DNA of 48,522 nucleotides from an uncultured Rhodospirillales bacterium (GCA_903865895.1 CAIPLM010000049.1:1-48522); one strand, 5' to 3'; counted from the stretch's first letter, positions 27,022-34,988 are shown. Made by a program: numbers and translations. The notes: generated from the letters alone by a model not told the origin.

Positions 27022-27458
27022 GCACCTATCTCCCCGCCGGGCTGCCGGCCCCCACCACCGCGCCCGATGGCCTTGCCGATCCCTATTGGCAGGGCACCCG
27101 CGAAGGCAAGCTGCGCATCCAGAAATGCCGCGGCTGCGGCGCCTGGCAATGGGGGCCGGAATGGATCTGCCATAGCTGCAACAGCTTCGACCTCGGCTGG
27201 GAGGAGATCCAGGGCCGCGGCCGCATCTACAGCTATCAGCGCCCGCACCACCCCGTGCATCCATCGCTAACCGGCCATGGCCCATACATCATCGTGCTGG
27301 TGGAGCTACCGGACTATGGTGGGGTGCGCATGGTCGGCAATCTGCTGGGCGACCCCCATCAGGCCGTCGAGATCGGCGCTGCAGTGGAGGCGGTGTTCGA
27401 GCCGCATGACCAGGCGAACCCACCCTACACGCTGGTGCAGTGGCGCGTGGCGGGGTGA
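27018..27458 (+). CDS. Zn-ribbon OB-fold protein (DUF35), partner of the thiolase-like enzyme
   Basis: A 146-residue protein with a rubredoxin-like zinc ribbon (Cys37, Cys40, Cys51, Cys54: CRGC and CHSC) followed by a DUF35 OB-fold (GRGRIYSYQRPHHPVHPSLT, then VGNLLGDP). DUF35 proteins bind CoA thioesters and are obligate partners of SCP2-type thiolases or aldolases. The GTG start lies inside the thiolase 3' end (GTGA overlap), so the two are translationally coupled. Confidence 0.9.
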   Translation: MSTYLPAGLPAPTTAPDGLADPYWQGTREGKLRIQKCRGCGAWQWGPEWICHSCNSFDLGWEEIQGRGRIYSYQRPHHPVHPSLTGHGPYIIVLVELPDYGGVRMVGNLLGDPHQAVEIGAAVEAVFEPHDQANPPYTLVQWRVAG

Positions 27459-27467
27459 GGCGAGGGG

Positions 27468-27488
27468 GCGGCCTACAAATAGGGCCGC
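27468..27488. terminator. Candidate bidirectional terminator hairpin
   Basis: GCGGCC and GGCCGC pair across a 9-base loop between the convergent DUF35 and DUF2235 genes, overlapping the 3' end of the latter. There is no T tract, so intrinsic termination is uncertain. Confidence 0.3.
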
Positions 27489-28603
27489 GCTCCGGCATCG
27501 GGGTCCGGCTTGACCGGTCCGCCGGCGCGTCGCGCCGCCACGGCGGGTGAGGTAACGAAATTCCCGCTCGGCGTGAAAGCCCGCGCCCGGGCTTTCGTGA
27601 CGTCGAACGGGAAATGCCGCCACGGCTCATGCGCGCAGCCCAGCGCGTCCGGCTTGATCGGGATCGGGGATTGCGGCCGGAAGGCGACGCCGATGCTGGC
27701 AAACTGCTCCTTCATCCACAGGAACGCGATGTCGGACAGCTCCGACTCATGGTTGGTGATCGGATAGCCGCCGCCGACATCGGCATGCGCCCCGGGGAAC
27801 AGGCATTGGGTGATCCGCGGGTCGTCAAACCAGAATGTCGGCTCGAAATCGGGGCGCTTCTCATCGAGCGCCAGGGCGTGGAACCCAAGATCGACCTTCG
27901 GGCTCAGCTTGGTGTCGGCGAAGCGGAACATGTCGATCCGCTCGCCCCCGGCATAGGCGGGGATGCCGAGCGAGCCGACCGTGTCCCAGACGCCGATGGC
28001 GGCAATCCGCACGTCCGCCAGCAGGGCCGCCGGCGGGGCCGATGAGAAGAACACCGGCAGATCCAGCACCGCCTCCTGGAGGCGGGCCAACCACGGCTTC
28101 CCGCCCCCCTGTTCCTGCCGCCACGCGTTCCACACGGCGGCGCCGAGGCGGTAGGCCGTTTCGCGATCGTCGAGCGGCAGCTTGCTGGCATCCAGCAGGC
28201 CCTTGGCGCAGATCAATCCGCCGAGCGCGCGGGCGGTATACGCGCCGCGGCTGAAGCCGGTGATGAAGATCCGATCGCCCGGCTCATAATTGCGCGAAAT
28301 GAACGTATAGCCGCGGATGATCCGCGCGACGATGCCGGCCCCGAACGTCCCGCCGAGCATTTTCACCAGCGGATTATTGGAATCTCCAACCCCGTGCAGA
28401 TACTTGGCGACCTGGCTCGGCGCCTCATGCGGCCCGTCCCGGCGTTCTTGCTCATTGGCATGCAGCAGGGCGGCCTGGTCGTCTTCACCGGCGAGGTTGA
28501 CGTAGAGGCGGTAGACGTTGGTCGGCGTGGCCGGCGCGGCGGAATCCGTGTCCTGGCCCGGTCCGTTCCACGTCCCGTCGGCACAAAAAATGATGTTCTT
28601 CAT
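27473..28603 (-). CDS. DUF2235 alpha/beta hydrolase (Tle1-like phospholipase domain)
   Basis: A 376-residue protein opening with KNIIFCADGTWNGPGQDTD, the DUF2235 hallmark. The nucleophile motif GFSRG places Ser118; Asp207 (GVWDTVGSLG) and His273 (GAHADVGGGY) complete a plausible triad. The same catalytic domain occurs in type VI secretion Tle1 phospholipase effectors, but no secretion, immunity or VgrG gene is nearby and there is no signal peptide. A housekeeping lipid or ester hydrolase is equally possible. It has its own promoter in the gap after ftsH. Confidence 0.85.
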   Translation of the reverse strand: MKNIIFCADGTWNGPGQDTDSAAPATPTNVYRLYVNLAGEDDQAALLHANEQERRDGPHEAPSQVAKYLHGVGDSNNPLVKMLGGTFGAGIVARIIRGYTFISRNYEPGDRIFITGFSRGAYTARALGGLICAKGLLDASKLPLDDRETAYRLGAAVWNAWRQEQGGGKPWLARLQEAVLDLPVFFSSAPPAALLADVRIAAIGVWDTVGSLGIPAYAGGERIDMFRFADTKLSPKVDLGFHALALDEKRPDFEPTFWFDDPRITQCLFPGAHADVGGGYPITNHESELSDIAFLWMKEQFASIGVAFRPQSPIPIKPDALGCAHEPWRHFPFDVTKARARAFTPSGNFVTSPAVAARRAGGPVKPDPDAGARPYL

Positions 28604-28637
28604 CGCGCGATCCCCGGACGCCTAATATTCCGGAGGG

Positions 28638-28666
28638 ATAATTTCTTCGCGCCGCGCCATTGTCAA
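28638..28666 (-). promoter_or_regulatory. Sigma-70-type promoter of the DUF2235 gene
   Basis: On the reverse strand TTGACA (28666-28661) and AATTAT (28643-28638) are 17 bases apart, giving a start near 28631 and a leader of about 28 bases before the ATG at 28603. The perfect -35 box is unusual for this GC-rich window. Confidence 0.55.
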
Positions 28667-28672
28667 CGGCAC

Positions 28673-30484
28673 TCAGCCCTCGCCCACCACGTCGGGAAGT
28701 TCCGCCCCCGTCAGCGCTTCCTCAGCCAGCAGCCGCGTGGCACCGGCATCGAGCGCCACGCGATTCTTCTCCAGCAGCGCGATCGCCCGCGCGAGCGCCT
28801 CGCGCAGCAGGGTGCGCACGGCGTCGTCGATTTCACGGGCGGTCTGTTCGCTGTAGCGGCGGGGCTGCCAGAATGCGCCCTGCTCGCCAAGGAAGCGGCC
28901 CTGCTCGGTGTCCCAGGCGACCGGGCCGAGGCCGTCATTCATGCCGAAGCGCATCACCATGCCACGCGCAATGTCGGTGGCCTTGGCAAGATCGTCCGCG
29001 GCACCAGTGGAGACATCCGGCCCGATCAGCGTCTCCGCCGCGCGGCCCCCCATCAGCACGGCGAGGCGGGTGCGCAGTTCCTCCTGGCCCATCAGGAACC
29101 GGTCTTCCATCGGATGCTGCATGGTGTAGCCCAGGGCCGCGATGCCGCGCGGGATGATCGAGACCTTCTGCACCGGGTCCGCCAGCGGCAGCGCCTTGGC
29201 GACCAGCGCATGGCCCATCTCGTGATAGGCGACGATGCGCCGCTCCCGCGGGATCAGCACGCGCGAGCGCTTCTCGAGCCCCGCGACAATCCGCTCCACC
29301 GATTCGGCGAAATCCTCCATCGCGATGCTATCGGCCTTGCGGCGCGTGGCACGCACCGCGGCCTCATTGGCGAGATTGGCGAGATCCGCCCCGGTGAAGC
29401 CCGGGGTGAGGCCGGCGATGGCCTCAAGGTCCACATCCGGCGCCAGCGGCATCTTCTTCAGATGCACCTTGAGGATCTGCACCCGCCCCTGCTTCTCCGG
29501 CCGGTCCACCAGCACCTGGCGATCGAAGCGCCCGGCACGGAGCAGCGCGGGGTCGAGAATTTCCGGCCGGTTGGTGGCCGCGAGAATGACCACGGCGACC
29601 GACCGGTCGAACCCGTCCATCTCCGCCAGCAACTGGTTGAGCGTCTGCTCCTTTTCGTCCTGGCCGCCGGCCGGGGAGACGCCGCGGGCGCGGCCGAGCG
29701 CGTCCAACTCATCGATGAAGATGATGCAGGGCGCCTTGGCGCGGGCCTGCTCGAACAGATCGCGCACCCGGGCCGCGCCGACGCCGACGAACATCTCGAC
29801 GAATTCCGCGCCGTTGGTGGAGAAGAACGGCACCCCGGCCTCACCGGCCACCGCGCGGGCCAGCAGCGTCTTGCCGGTCCCGGGCGGGCCGACCAGCATG
29901 ATGCCGCGCGGGATATGCGCCCCGAGCCGGTTGAATTCCTCGGGTTTCTTGAGGAAATCGACGATCTCGTGCAGCTCTTCCTTGGCTTCGTCGACACCGG
30001 CGACGTCATCGAAGCTCACCTTGATATCGGTCTCGGCCACCAGCTTGGCCTTGCTTTGCCCAACCGACAGCAGCCCCCCGGCGCCGAACATGCCGCCGCC
30101 CTTGCCGCCGCCCATCAACCGGGAGGCGGCAATCCAGACGCCGACAAACAACAGCGGCGGCAGCACCCATCCCAACAAAGTCGCGAAACCGCTGCTCGCC
30201 GGCGCCCCGCTGAACTCCACGCCTTTGGCCGCGAGTTCGGCCGCGATATCCTTCGGCACCGCGTTGGTGACGAAGGAGGTCGCGCCATTGGCCTGCTTCT
30301 CCTTGAAATCGCCCCTGATCTGCTTGCCCGACACCACCGCCTTGGCGATCTGGCCGGATTCGAGCAGTTGCTGGAAGCGGCTATAGGGGATCGGCTCGCT
30401 GCCGCCGTATTGGCCGACCAGGCTGAGGATCAGGAACCCGAGCGCGATCGCCCAGGAAATCTGCATCAGCGGCAGCTTGCCCAT
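28673..30484 (-). CDS. ftsH: ATP-dependent zinc metalloprotease FtsH
   Basis: A 603-residue membrane AAA+ protease that degrades misfolded membrane proteins and some regulators. It has two N-terminal membrane helices (about 8-28 and 103-123) around a periplasmic domain. Walker A GPPGTGKT is at 199-206, Walker [10 protein letters not shown] at 254-262, the second region of homology ends [20 protein letters not shown], and the zinc site HEMGH is at 421-425. Its ATG overlaps the stop of the usp gene by one base (TGATG), so the two form an operon. This coupling to a stress gene suggests an accessory stress copy, not the main housekeeping ftsH. Confidence 0.95.
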   Translation of the reverse strand: MGKLPLMQISWAIALGFLILSLVGQYGGSEPIPYSRFQQLLESGQIAKAVVSGKQIRGDFKEKQANGATSFVTNAVPKDIAAELAAKGVEFSGAPASSGFATLLGWVLPPLLFVGVWIAASRLMGGGKGGGMFGAGGLLSVGQSKAKLVAETDIKVSFDDVAGVDEAKEELHEIVDFLKKPEEFNRLGAHIPRGIMLVGPPGTGKTLLARAVAGEAGVPFFSTNGAEFVEMFVGVGAARVRDLFEQARAKAPCIIFIDELDALGRARGVSPAGGQDEKEQTLNQLLAEMDGFDRSVAVVILAATNRPEILDPALLRAGRFDRQVLVDRPEKQGRVQILKVHLKKMPLAPDVDLEAIAGLTPGFTGADLANLANEAAVRATRRKADSIAMEDFAESVERIVAGLEKRSRVLIPRERRIVAYHEMGHALVAKALPLADPVQKVSIIPRGIAALGYTMQHPMEDRFLMGQEELRTRLAVLMGGRAAETLIGPDVSTGAADDLAKATDIARGMVMRFGMNDGLGPVAWDTEQGRFLGEQGAFWQPRRYSEQTAREIDDAVRTLLREALARAIALLEKNRVALDAGATRLLAEEALTGAELPDVVGEG

Positions 30485-31347
30485 CAATGCGCCATGAGTA
30501 CGGGAAGATCCGCCCCATTCAGCACACGCTGGGTGAAGCCGCCGAACACCACCTCGCGCAGCCGGCTGTGGCTATAGCCGCCCATCACCAGCAGCGTGGC
30601 GCCGGCCGCCTTGGCGCCATCGAGCAGGATCTCGACCGGGGCGCGCCCATCACGCGCCAGCACCTGCACGCTGGTGGCCGGATTATGCCAGCGCAGCGCA
30701 CGCTGCAGCCGGGCGCCGCTTTCATCGTCGTCCGCGCCCTCGCCGACCGTCATGATCACCACCTTGCCGGCATGGTCGATCAGCGGCATGGCGGCACCGA
30801 CCGCGCGGGCCGCCTCGGGTGTGTCCTTCCAGGCGATCACCACGGTATCGAGCAGGGCGGCGGGCGGCACTTCGGGGGCAATCAGCAGCGGCTTGCCGGT
30901 ATCCATCAGTGCGGCCTCCAGCACATCGAGCGCGACATCCTCGCCCTCGCGCTTGCGGCCGACCACCACGAGATCGGCGAAGGGGCCATATTCCGCGACC
31001 CAGCTGCCCTCATTACCGGTCTCCACCACCATGTCGGCACAGAGCCCGGCACCCGGGGCGCCGCCGCCGGTGGGCAGGCCGGAGGCCGTGCAGAACTGGG
31101 TAAAATTAGCCCAGGCCTTCTGCTCCTGCCCGGCAGCATCGGTTTCCAGCTTGTCCACCACGCTCTGGATTGCACCGCCACCGCCCACTCCACCGGCCGA
31201 CATCGCCACCACCATTTCCGTGACATCGAGCCGCGCATGGAGGAATTCGATGTGGGCGCCGAAAGGTTTGGCGGCCAGAAGTGCGGTCTGGAACACGGCG
31301 TGGTCGGTATCGAAGCCGGTGGCCGGAACAAGTACGTGCTTATACAT
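30484..31347 (-). CDS. Universal stress protein (UspA family)
   Basis: A 287-residue protein, long enough for two Usp folds. The N-terminal half begins MYKHVLVPATGFDTDHAVF; the C-terminal half carries the ATP-type signature MGGYSHSRLREVVFGGFTQR followed by VLNGADLPVLMAH. AGGAG precedes the ATG at 31347; the frame continues upstream only as antisense to the CBS gene. It leads usp-ftsH and lies behind a candidate FNR-type promoter, consistent with Usp induction under low oxygen in other proteobacteria. Confidence 0.9.
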   Translation of the reverse strand: MYKHVLVPATGFDTDHAVFQTALLAAKPFGAHIEFLHARLDVTEMVVAMSAGGVGGGGAIQSVVDKLETDAAGQEQKAWANFTQFCTASGLPTGGGAPGAGLCADMVVETGNEGSWVAEYGPFADLVVVGRKREGEDVALDVLEAALMDTGKPLLIAPEVPPAALLDTVVIAWKDTPEAARAVGAAMPLIDHAGKVVIMTVGEGADDDESGARLQRALRWHNPATSVQVLARDGRAPVEILLDGAKAAGATLLVMGGYSHSRLREVVFGGFTQRVLNGADLPVLMAH

Positions 31348-31368
31348 CTGCGTTCTCCTTTGGTGCCG

Positions 31369-31438
31369 ACCATAGCCGTCCTTCACAGAGGACTTGGTGA
31401 TCTGGATCAATGCGAACAAGCGTGGCAGCGGGTCTATT
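31369..31438. promoter_or_regulatory. Divergent FNR/FixK-type control region (box at 31397-31410)
   Basis: On the reverse strand 31410-31397 reads TTGATCCAGATCAC, 9 of 10 conserved positions of TTGAT-N4-ATCAA. Centred at 31403.5, a class II site (-41.5) predicts -10 boxes at 31374-31369 leftward and 31433-31438 rightward. Those positions hold TATGGT and TCTATT, each 4 of 6 with TATAAT. One box could therefore activate usp-ftsH and the CBS-BON gene together. Confidence 0.6.
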
Positions 31439-31470
31439 CGCCGGCAACCGCCATCATTGGGAGTTCCGCC

Positions 31471-32187
31471 ATGAACGCCGCCGATATCTTGACCGCCGAT
31501 GTCATCACCGTCCGCGAGGACACGCCGATCCAGCAAATCGTCACCACCCTGCTCGCGCGCCGCATCAGCGGCGTGCCGGTGGTCAACGCCGAGGGCGCGG
31601 TGGTCGGGCTGGTCAGCGAGGGCGACCTGCTGCGCCGCGCCGAACTTGGCACCCAGAAGCGCCGCGGCTCCTGGCTCACCTTCTTCACCGGCACCGCCAC
31701 GCTCGCCACCGACTATGTGCGCTCCCACGGCGAGACGGCGCGCGACATCATGACCCGCACGGTGGTGTGGGTGTCGCCCGGCACCAGCGTGTCGGACATC
31801 GCCGACCTCATGGAGGAGCGGCGGGTGAAGCGGGTGCCGGTGATCGATGATGGTAAACTCGTCGGCATCGTCAGCCGCTCCAACCTGCTGCGCGCCCTGG
31901 CCTCGACGCCCTCCGCGCCCGGCGGCGAAAGCCAGGTGAGCGACGAGGACATTCGCACCGCCCTCTTCGCCGAACTCTCCAACCAGGCCTGGAGCAAACG
32001 CAGCGACAACTCCGTCGTGGTGAGCGACGCCGTGGTGCATCTCTGGGGCCTGGTGACCACGCGCGAGGAGCAACGCGCCCTCGAACTCGCCGCCAAGGGC
32101 GTCGCCGGCGTGCGCGCGGTGGAAAGCCACATGATCATCCTCTCCGAGGAGCCCTATCCGCTGTTCCCCAACTCGATGGTGACCTGA
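31471..32187 (+). CDS. CBS-pair and BON-domain protein
   Basis: A 238-residue protein with CBS1 at about 1-56 (MNAADILTADVITVREDTPI), CBS2 at about 90-143 (ARDIMTRTVVWVSPGTSVSD) and a BON domain at about 156-222 (VVVSDAVVHLWGLVTTREEQ). CBS pairs sense adenine nucleotides; BON domains are often found at membranes or in osmotic-stress proteins. CBS-BON proteins commonly sit beside Usp genes. GGGAG precedes the ATG. It is divergent from usp-ftsH around the FNR-type box. Confidence 0.9.
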   Translation: MNAADILTADVITVREDTPIQQIVTTLLARRISGVPVVNAEGAVVGLVSEGDLLRRAELGTQKRRGSWLTFFTGTATLATDYVRSHGETARDIMTRTVVWVSPGTSVSDIADLMEERRVKRVPVIDDGKLVGIVSRSNLLRALASTPSAPGGESQVSDEDIRTALFAELSNQAWSKRSDNSVVVSDAVVHLWGLVTTREEQRALELAAKGVAGVRAVESHMIILSEEPYPLFPNSMVT

Positions 32188-32257
32188 CCACGCCCGATCG
32201 GGCGCGCCGAAGCACGGCCGGAAGAACCCTTCCGCCGCTGTCCAAACGTCGCAGAAA

Positions 32258-32302
32258 GCCCTCGCCCCCCACGGGGGGGAGAGGGTTGGGTGAGGGGGGC
32301 AG
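32258..32302. repeat. Dispersed C-rich palindromic repeat, copy 2
   Basis: Read on the reverse strand it starts CTGCCCCCCTCACCC and continues with a CTCTCCCCCC / GGGGGGCGAGGG hairpin, matching the copy at 803-848. It lies at the 3' end of the SOS-boxed gene, where that gene should have its stop. Confidence 0.65.
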
Positions 32303-32724
32303 CCGCGCACCAAAACGCCAAGCCGCCATCCCCCCACCAAGCCACTACATCGGCCGAACCCGCCGGAATCGGCGGCCGCCAACGCGAATGCGCCCATCCG
32401 CCGCACCCGCCTCGGCCAAAGCACCCGCCGCACCAACGCCCGCCGCCCGGCATCGCCGGCCACGCGCGCCACCTCCGCCGCCTTCCCGGCCATCCCAGGG
32501 TCCGCCCAGCCATCAGGGTCCGCCAGCATCCGCCGATACCGCTCCGCCCTGGCCAATTCCCGCTCCAGCCGCGCCCGGTGCCGATGCCCGGCGCCCATCC
32601 GCGCCAATTGCGCCCGCAGCCCCAATATCCGCGCCCCCACACCCCTGACGCACCCCAGAATCAGGATCAGGCGCAGCACGAGCCTGCGCAAAATCTCCTG
32701 GGGTGTGGCGGGGGCGGACGGCAT
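32303..32724 (-). pseudogene. Small Arg-rich protein gene under an SOS-type promoter; 3' end apparently lost
   Basis: From the ATG at 32724 the frame encodes about 144 residues: a possible membrane helix (LRRLVLRLILILGCVRG, about 12-28), then an Arg/Ala-rich helical part (ARLERELARAERYRRMLADP). GAGGAG 6 bases before the ATG is an excellent ribosome binding site, and a full promoter lies upstream. No stop occurs before the dispersed repeat at 32302; the frame then continues antisense through the CBS gene into usp. I infer that the true 3' end was replaced or frameshifted at the repeat. Family not recognised; it may still be expressed. Confidence 0.45.
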
Positions 32725-32753
32725 CGGGGTCTCCTCTGTGACAAATGAGGCTT

Positions 32754-32783
32754 GAACATAAAGCGAACAAGGATCAAAGTCAA
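32754..32783 (-). promoter_or_regulatory. Promoter with a perfect alphaproteobacterial SOS (LexA) box
   Basis: On the reverse strand TTGACT (32783-32778) and TATGTT (32760-32755) are exactly 17 bases apart. GAAC-N7-GAAC (32754-32757 and 32765-32768) overlaps the -10 and spacer, the position expected for LexA repression. The start would be near 32748, about 24 bases before the ATG at 32724. Confidence 0.6.
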
Positions 32784-32882
32784 GATAATCCGAAAAATTT
32801 TCTTCACTCTCCCCCCGCCCCCCCGCTTGACTTCACCTACCCCCGGATCGACCGTTCCTCCATACAAGCGGGGGAGCAGGCG

Positions 32883-33539
32883 ATGCTGGCGGGCGAAGCG
32901 GTCGTGGCGATCTGGAACGGCATCACCGAGGAAGGACGGGCGGAGTTCTACGCCTGGCATCTCCATGAGCACATGCCCGAACGCGTCGGCATCCCCGGCT
33001 TCCGCCGCGGCCGGCGCTACATCGCCGCCGACGCCGCGACCTTCCCGGAATTCTTCACCCTCTACGAAACCGACACCTTGCAGGTCCTCCAAGGCCAGGA
33101 CTACGCCAACCGCCTTAACGCCCCCACGCCCTGGACACGCTCCGCCACCTCGCATTTCCGCGACACCTTCCGCTCCCTCGCCCGCGTGCTGGAGAGCCGC
33201 GGCCCCGGCATGGGCGGCGCGATCCTCACTGTCCGGTATGATATCGAGGAGCCCGATTCCCTTCTTCCCATCATCCGCGCCGCCGCCGAGGCGCACCGCG
33301 TCACCGGCGCCCATCTCTGCGTCGCCGATCGCGCCGCCTCCGGCGTGAAAACGGCGGAAGCCCAGGGCCGCACCGATATCGGCGAGCCGCCCGCCCAGTT
33401 CCTGATGATCGAGGCGACCGACGCCGCCGCATTGGCCGATCTCGCGCCGGATGATGCCCTGCTGGCGGCCGGCGCCACGCAGATCACTCGCGGCACCTAC
33501 ATCCTCGAATATACCCGCACCAAGACGGCTTGGGATTAG
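32883..33539 (+). CDS. Dimeric alpha/beta-barrel (EthD-like) protein
   Basis: A 218-residue soluble protein. The first half has the EthD-like pattern YAWHLHEHMPERVGIPGFRR followed by FFTLYETDTLQVLQGQDYAN; the second half repeats a ferredoxin-like layout and ends GTYILEYTRTK. The fold usually serves in small-molecule degradation or heme-type chemistry; the substrate is unknown. GGGGGAG sits 7-8 bases before the chosen ATG; the frame is open upstream to 32745, but that part crosses an AT-rich promoter region. Confidence 0.65.
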   Translation: MLAGEAVVAIWNGITEEGRAEFYAWHLHEHMPERVGIPGFRRGRRYIAADAATFPEFFTLYETDTLQVLQGQDYANRLNAPTPWTRSATSHFRDTFRSLARVLESRGPGMGGAILTVRYDIEEPDSLLPIIRAAAEAHRVTGAHLCVADRAASGVKTAEAQGRTDIGEPPAQFLMIEATDAAALADLAPDDALLAAGATQITRGTYILEYTRTKTAWD

Positions 33540-33540
33540 A

Positions 33541-33675
33541 GGAAAGGAAGCGGTTCTTTTTTAAAAAAAAGAACCAAAAAACTTTTATCCGTTTGGCTCC
33601 GAACCCTCCCGGGAGAGCGCGAAGCAAACGGATGAAAGTTTTTGCTTCTTTTTTCAAAAAGAAGCCCTTCCTTCC
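33541..33675. repeat. Nested palindromic poly-A/poly-T repeat element, about 135 bp
   Basis: Three inverted-repeat units: hairpin 33552-33575 (GGTTCTTTTTT...AAGAACC), a long pair 33577-33595 with 33625-33643 (AAAAACTTTTATCCGTTTG, one mismatch in 19) around a CTCCCGGGAG centre, and hairpin 33644-33665 (GCTTCTTTTT...AAAGAAGC). GGAAAGG and CCTTCC flank the ends, making the whole roughly symmetric. It lies between two convergent genes and could terminate both. Related elements are, from memory, repeated in Acetobacteraceae genomes. Confidence 0.7.
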
Positions 33676-33676
33676 T

Positions 33677-34474
33677 TCAACCCGCCGCCAATTGCCTGAG
33701 GGCCTCCGCCGTCACCGCATCGGCCGGAAAGAACGCCTCGATCGCGAGTTCGGAGAGCGTAATGTCCACGGGCGTGCCGAACATCATGGTGGTGCCAACG
33801 AAGGACAGCACGCCCGCCTCACTGGCGAGTTGCAGCGGGATCACCGCCGCCACCTCAGGCACGGCGTGGCCGGGGCGGAACACCATGCCGTCCGGCGCGC
33901 GATAGGCCTGCAACTCCGCCAACAGCGCCACCAGCCCGGCATCGGCGGTGGCGGCGATCTGCTGGCGCAGGCGGGCGAAGATATGGTCGCGCCATTCCGG
34001 CAGGTTGACGATGCGCGGTGCGATGCCGAGGGGATGCAGGCTGAGGCGCAGCACGTTGATCGGCGCTTCCAGCAGCGCGGGATCGACGCCGGCCAGCAGA
34101 TGCATGGCGATCCGGTTGGCCGAGATCAGGTTCCAATGCCGGTCGATCGCCAGCGCCGGGAAGGGCTCATGCCCCGCCAGCACCTGCTCCACCGCCTGCC
34201 GCGCCGCCGCCAGCGCGGGGTCATCCAGCGCGCGTTCCTGAAAAACCGGGGCATAGCCGGCGGCGACCAGCAGCACATTGCGCTCACGCAGCGGCACCGC
34301 CAGCTGCTCGGCCAGCCGCAGCACCATCTCGCGGCTCGGCACCGAGCGGCCGGTTTCGATGAAGCTCAGATGTCGCGTGGAGATATCGGCATCCAGCGCC
34401 AGCTCCATCTGGCTGAGCCGCCGCCGTTGCCGCCAGGTGCGCAGATGGTCGCCGAAGGTGATTGTCTGGGTCAT
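33677..34474 (-). CDS. XRE-family regulator with MmyB-type ligand domain
   Basis: A 265-residue transcription factor. Residues about 8-65 form an XRE helix-turn-helix (LRTWRQRRRLSQMELALDAD, then HLSFIETGRSVPSREMV). The rest has the MmyB ligand-binding pattern (FPALAIDRHWNLISANRIAM, LHPLGIAPRIVNLPEWRDHI). MmyB-type regulators usually repress a divergent neighbour; here that is the membrane protein at 34601, with a perfect palindrome between them. An upstream in-frame ATG at 34510 would overlap that palindrome and is less likely. Confidence 0.88.
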   Translation of the reverse strand: MTQTITFGDHLRTWRQRRRLSQMELALDADISTRHLSFIETGRSVPSREMVLRLAEQLAVPLRERNVLLVAAGYAPVFQERALDDPALAAARQAVEQVLAGHEPFPALAIDRHWNLISANRIAMHLLAGVDPALLEAPINVLRLSLHPLGIAPRIVNLPEWRDHIFARLRQQIAATADAGLVALLAELQAYRAPDGMVFRPGHAVPEVAAVIPLQLASEAGVLSFVGTTMMFGTPVDITLSELAIEAFFPADAVTAEALRQLAAG

Positions 34475-34508
34475 TGCGGCAGAATAGGGGGCAGCCGCCC
34501 GCGGTTCC

Positions 34509-34525
34509 ATTACCTCGGCGGTAAT
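34509..34525. promoter_or_regulatory. Operator-like perfect palindrome ATTACC-N5-GGTAAT
   Basis: Both 6-base arms are exact complements around TCGGC. It lies 35 bases upstream of the regulator start and 76 bases upstream of the divergent membrane gene, in the only gap between them. Confidence 0.55.
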
Positions 34526-34600
34526 CGCGCAGCGGCCGCGAGATGCGCATGGTCCGGCCACCCCAGCCGCTCCAGGCCGGGTGAACAAGGGAGTTCAGCC

Positions 34601-34981
34601 ATGACCAACCCCAGTTTCCTCCGCCGCGTCCTCTTCGCCGACGCCGTGATTTCCGCCGTCTGCGGCCTGCTGCTGGATTTTGGCGCCGAACCGCTCGGCG
34701 CCCTGTTCGGCATGCCGCCCGCATTGCTGCGCTGGGCCGGCATCAGCCTGCTACCGGTCGCCGCCTTCATCGCCTGGCTCGCCACCCGCGCCCGCCCGAC
34801 GGTGGCGCTGGTCTGGCTGGTGATCGCCGGCAACGTGATCTGGGCGATCGACAGCCTCGCGCTGCTGTTCACCCCCTGGGTCGCCCCCACCCTGCTCGGC
34901 ACCGCCTTCGTGGTGGCCCAGGCCGCAATCGTCGTGGTCCTCGCCGGGCTCGAACGCCAGGGCCTGCGCGCTTTGGCGTGA
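34601..34981 (+). CDS. Small four-helix membrane protein of unknown function
   Basis: A 126-residue protein with about four predicted membrane helices (for example LFADAVISAVCGLLLDFGA, LLPVAAFIAWLATRA, VALVWLVIAGNVIWAIDSLA, LLGTAFVVAQAAIVVVLAG). I do not recognise a characterised family. It is divergent from the MmyB-type regulator and is the likely regulated target. GGGAG precedes the ATG. Confidence 0.75.
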   Translation: MTNPSFLRRVLFADAVISAVCGLLLDFGAEPLGALFGMPPALLRWAGISLLPVAAFIAWLATRARPTVALVWLVIAGNVIWAIDSLALLFTPWVAPTLLGTAFVVAQAAIVVVLAGLERQGLRALA

Positions 34982-34988
34982 GCCCCGC

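Noticed and set aside
27473-28603. Type VI secretion locus around the DUF2235 gene
   Set aside because: No Hcp, VgrG, PAAR, TssB/C or immunity gene is seen nearby.
30484-32724. A single 746-residue leftward protein fusing the SOS-boxed gene to Usp
   Set aside because: The middle part is antisense to the CBS-BON gene, and Usp has its own start, ribosome binding site and promoter at 31347.
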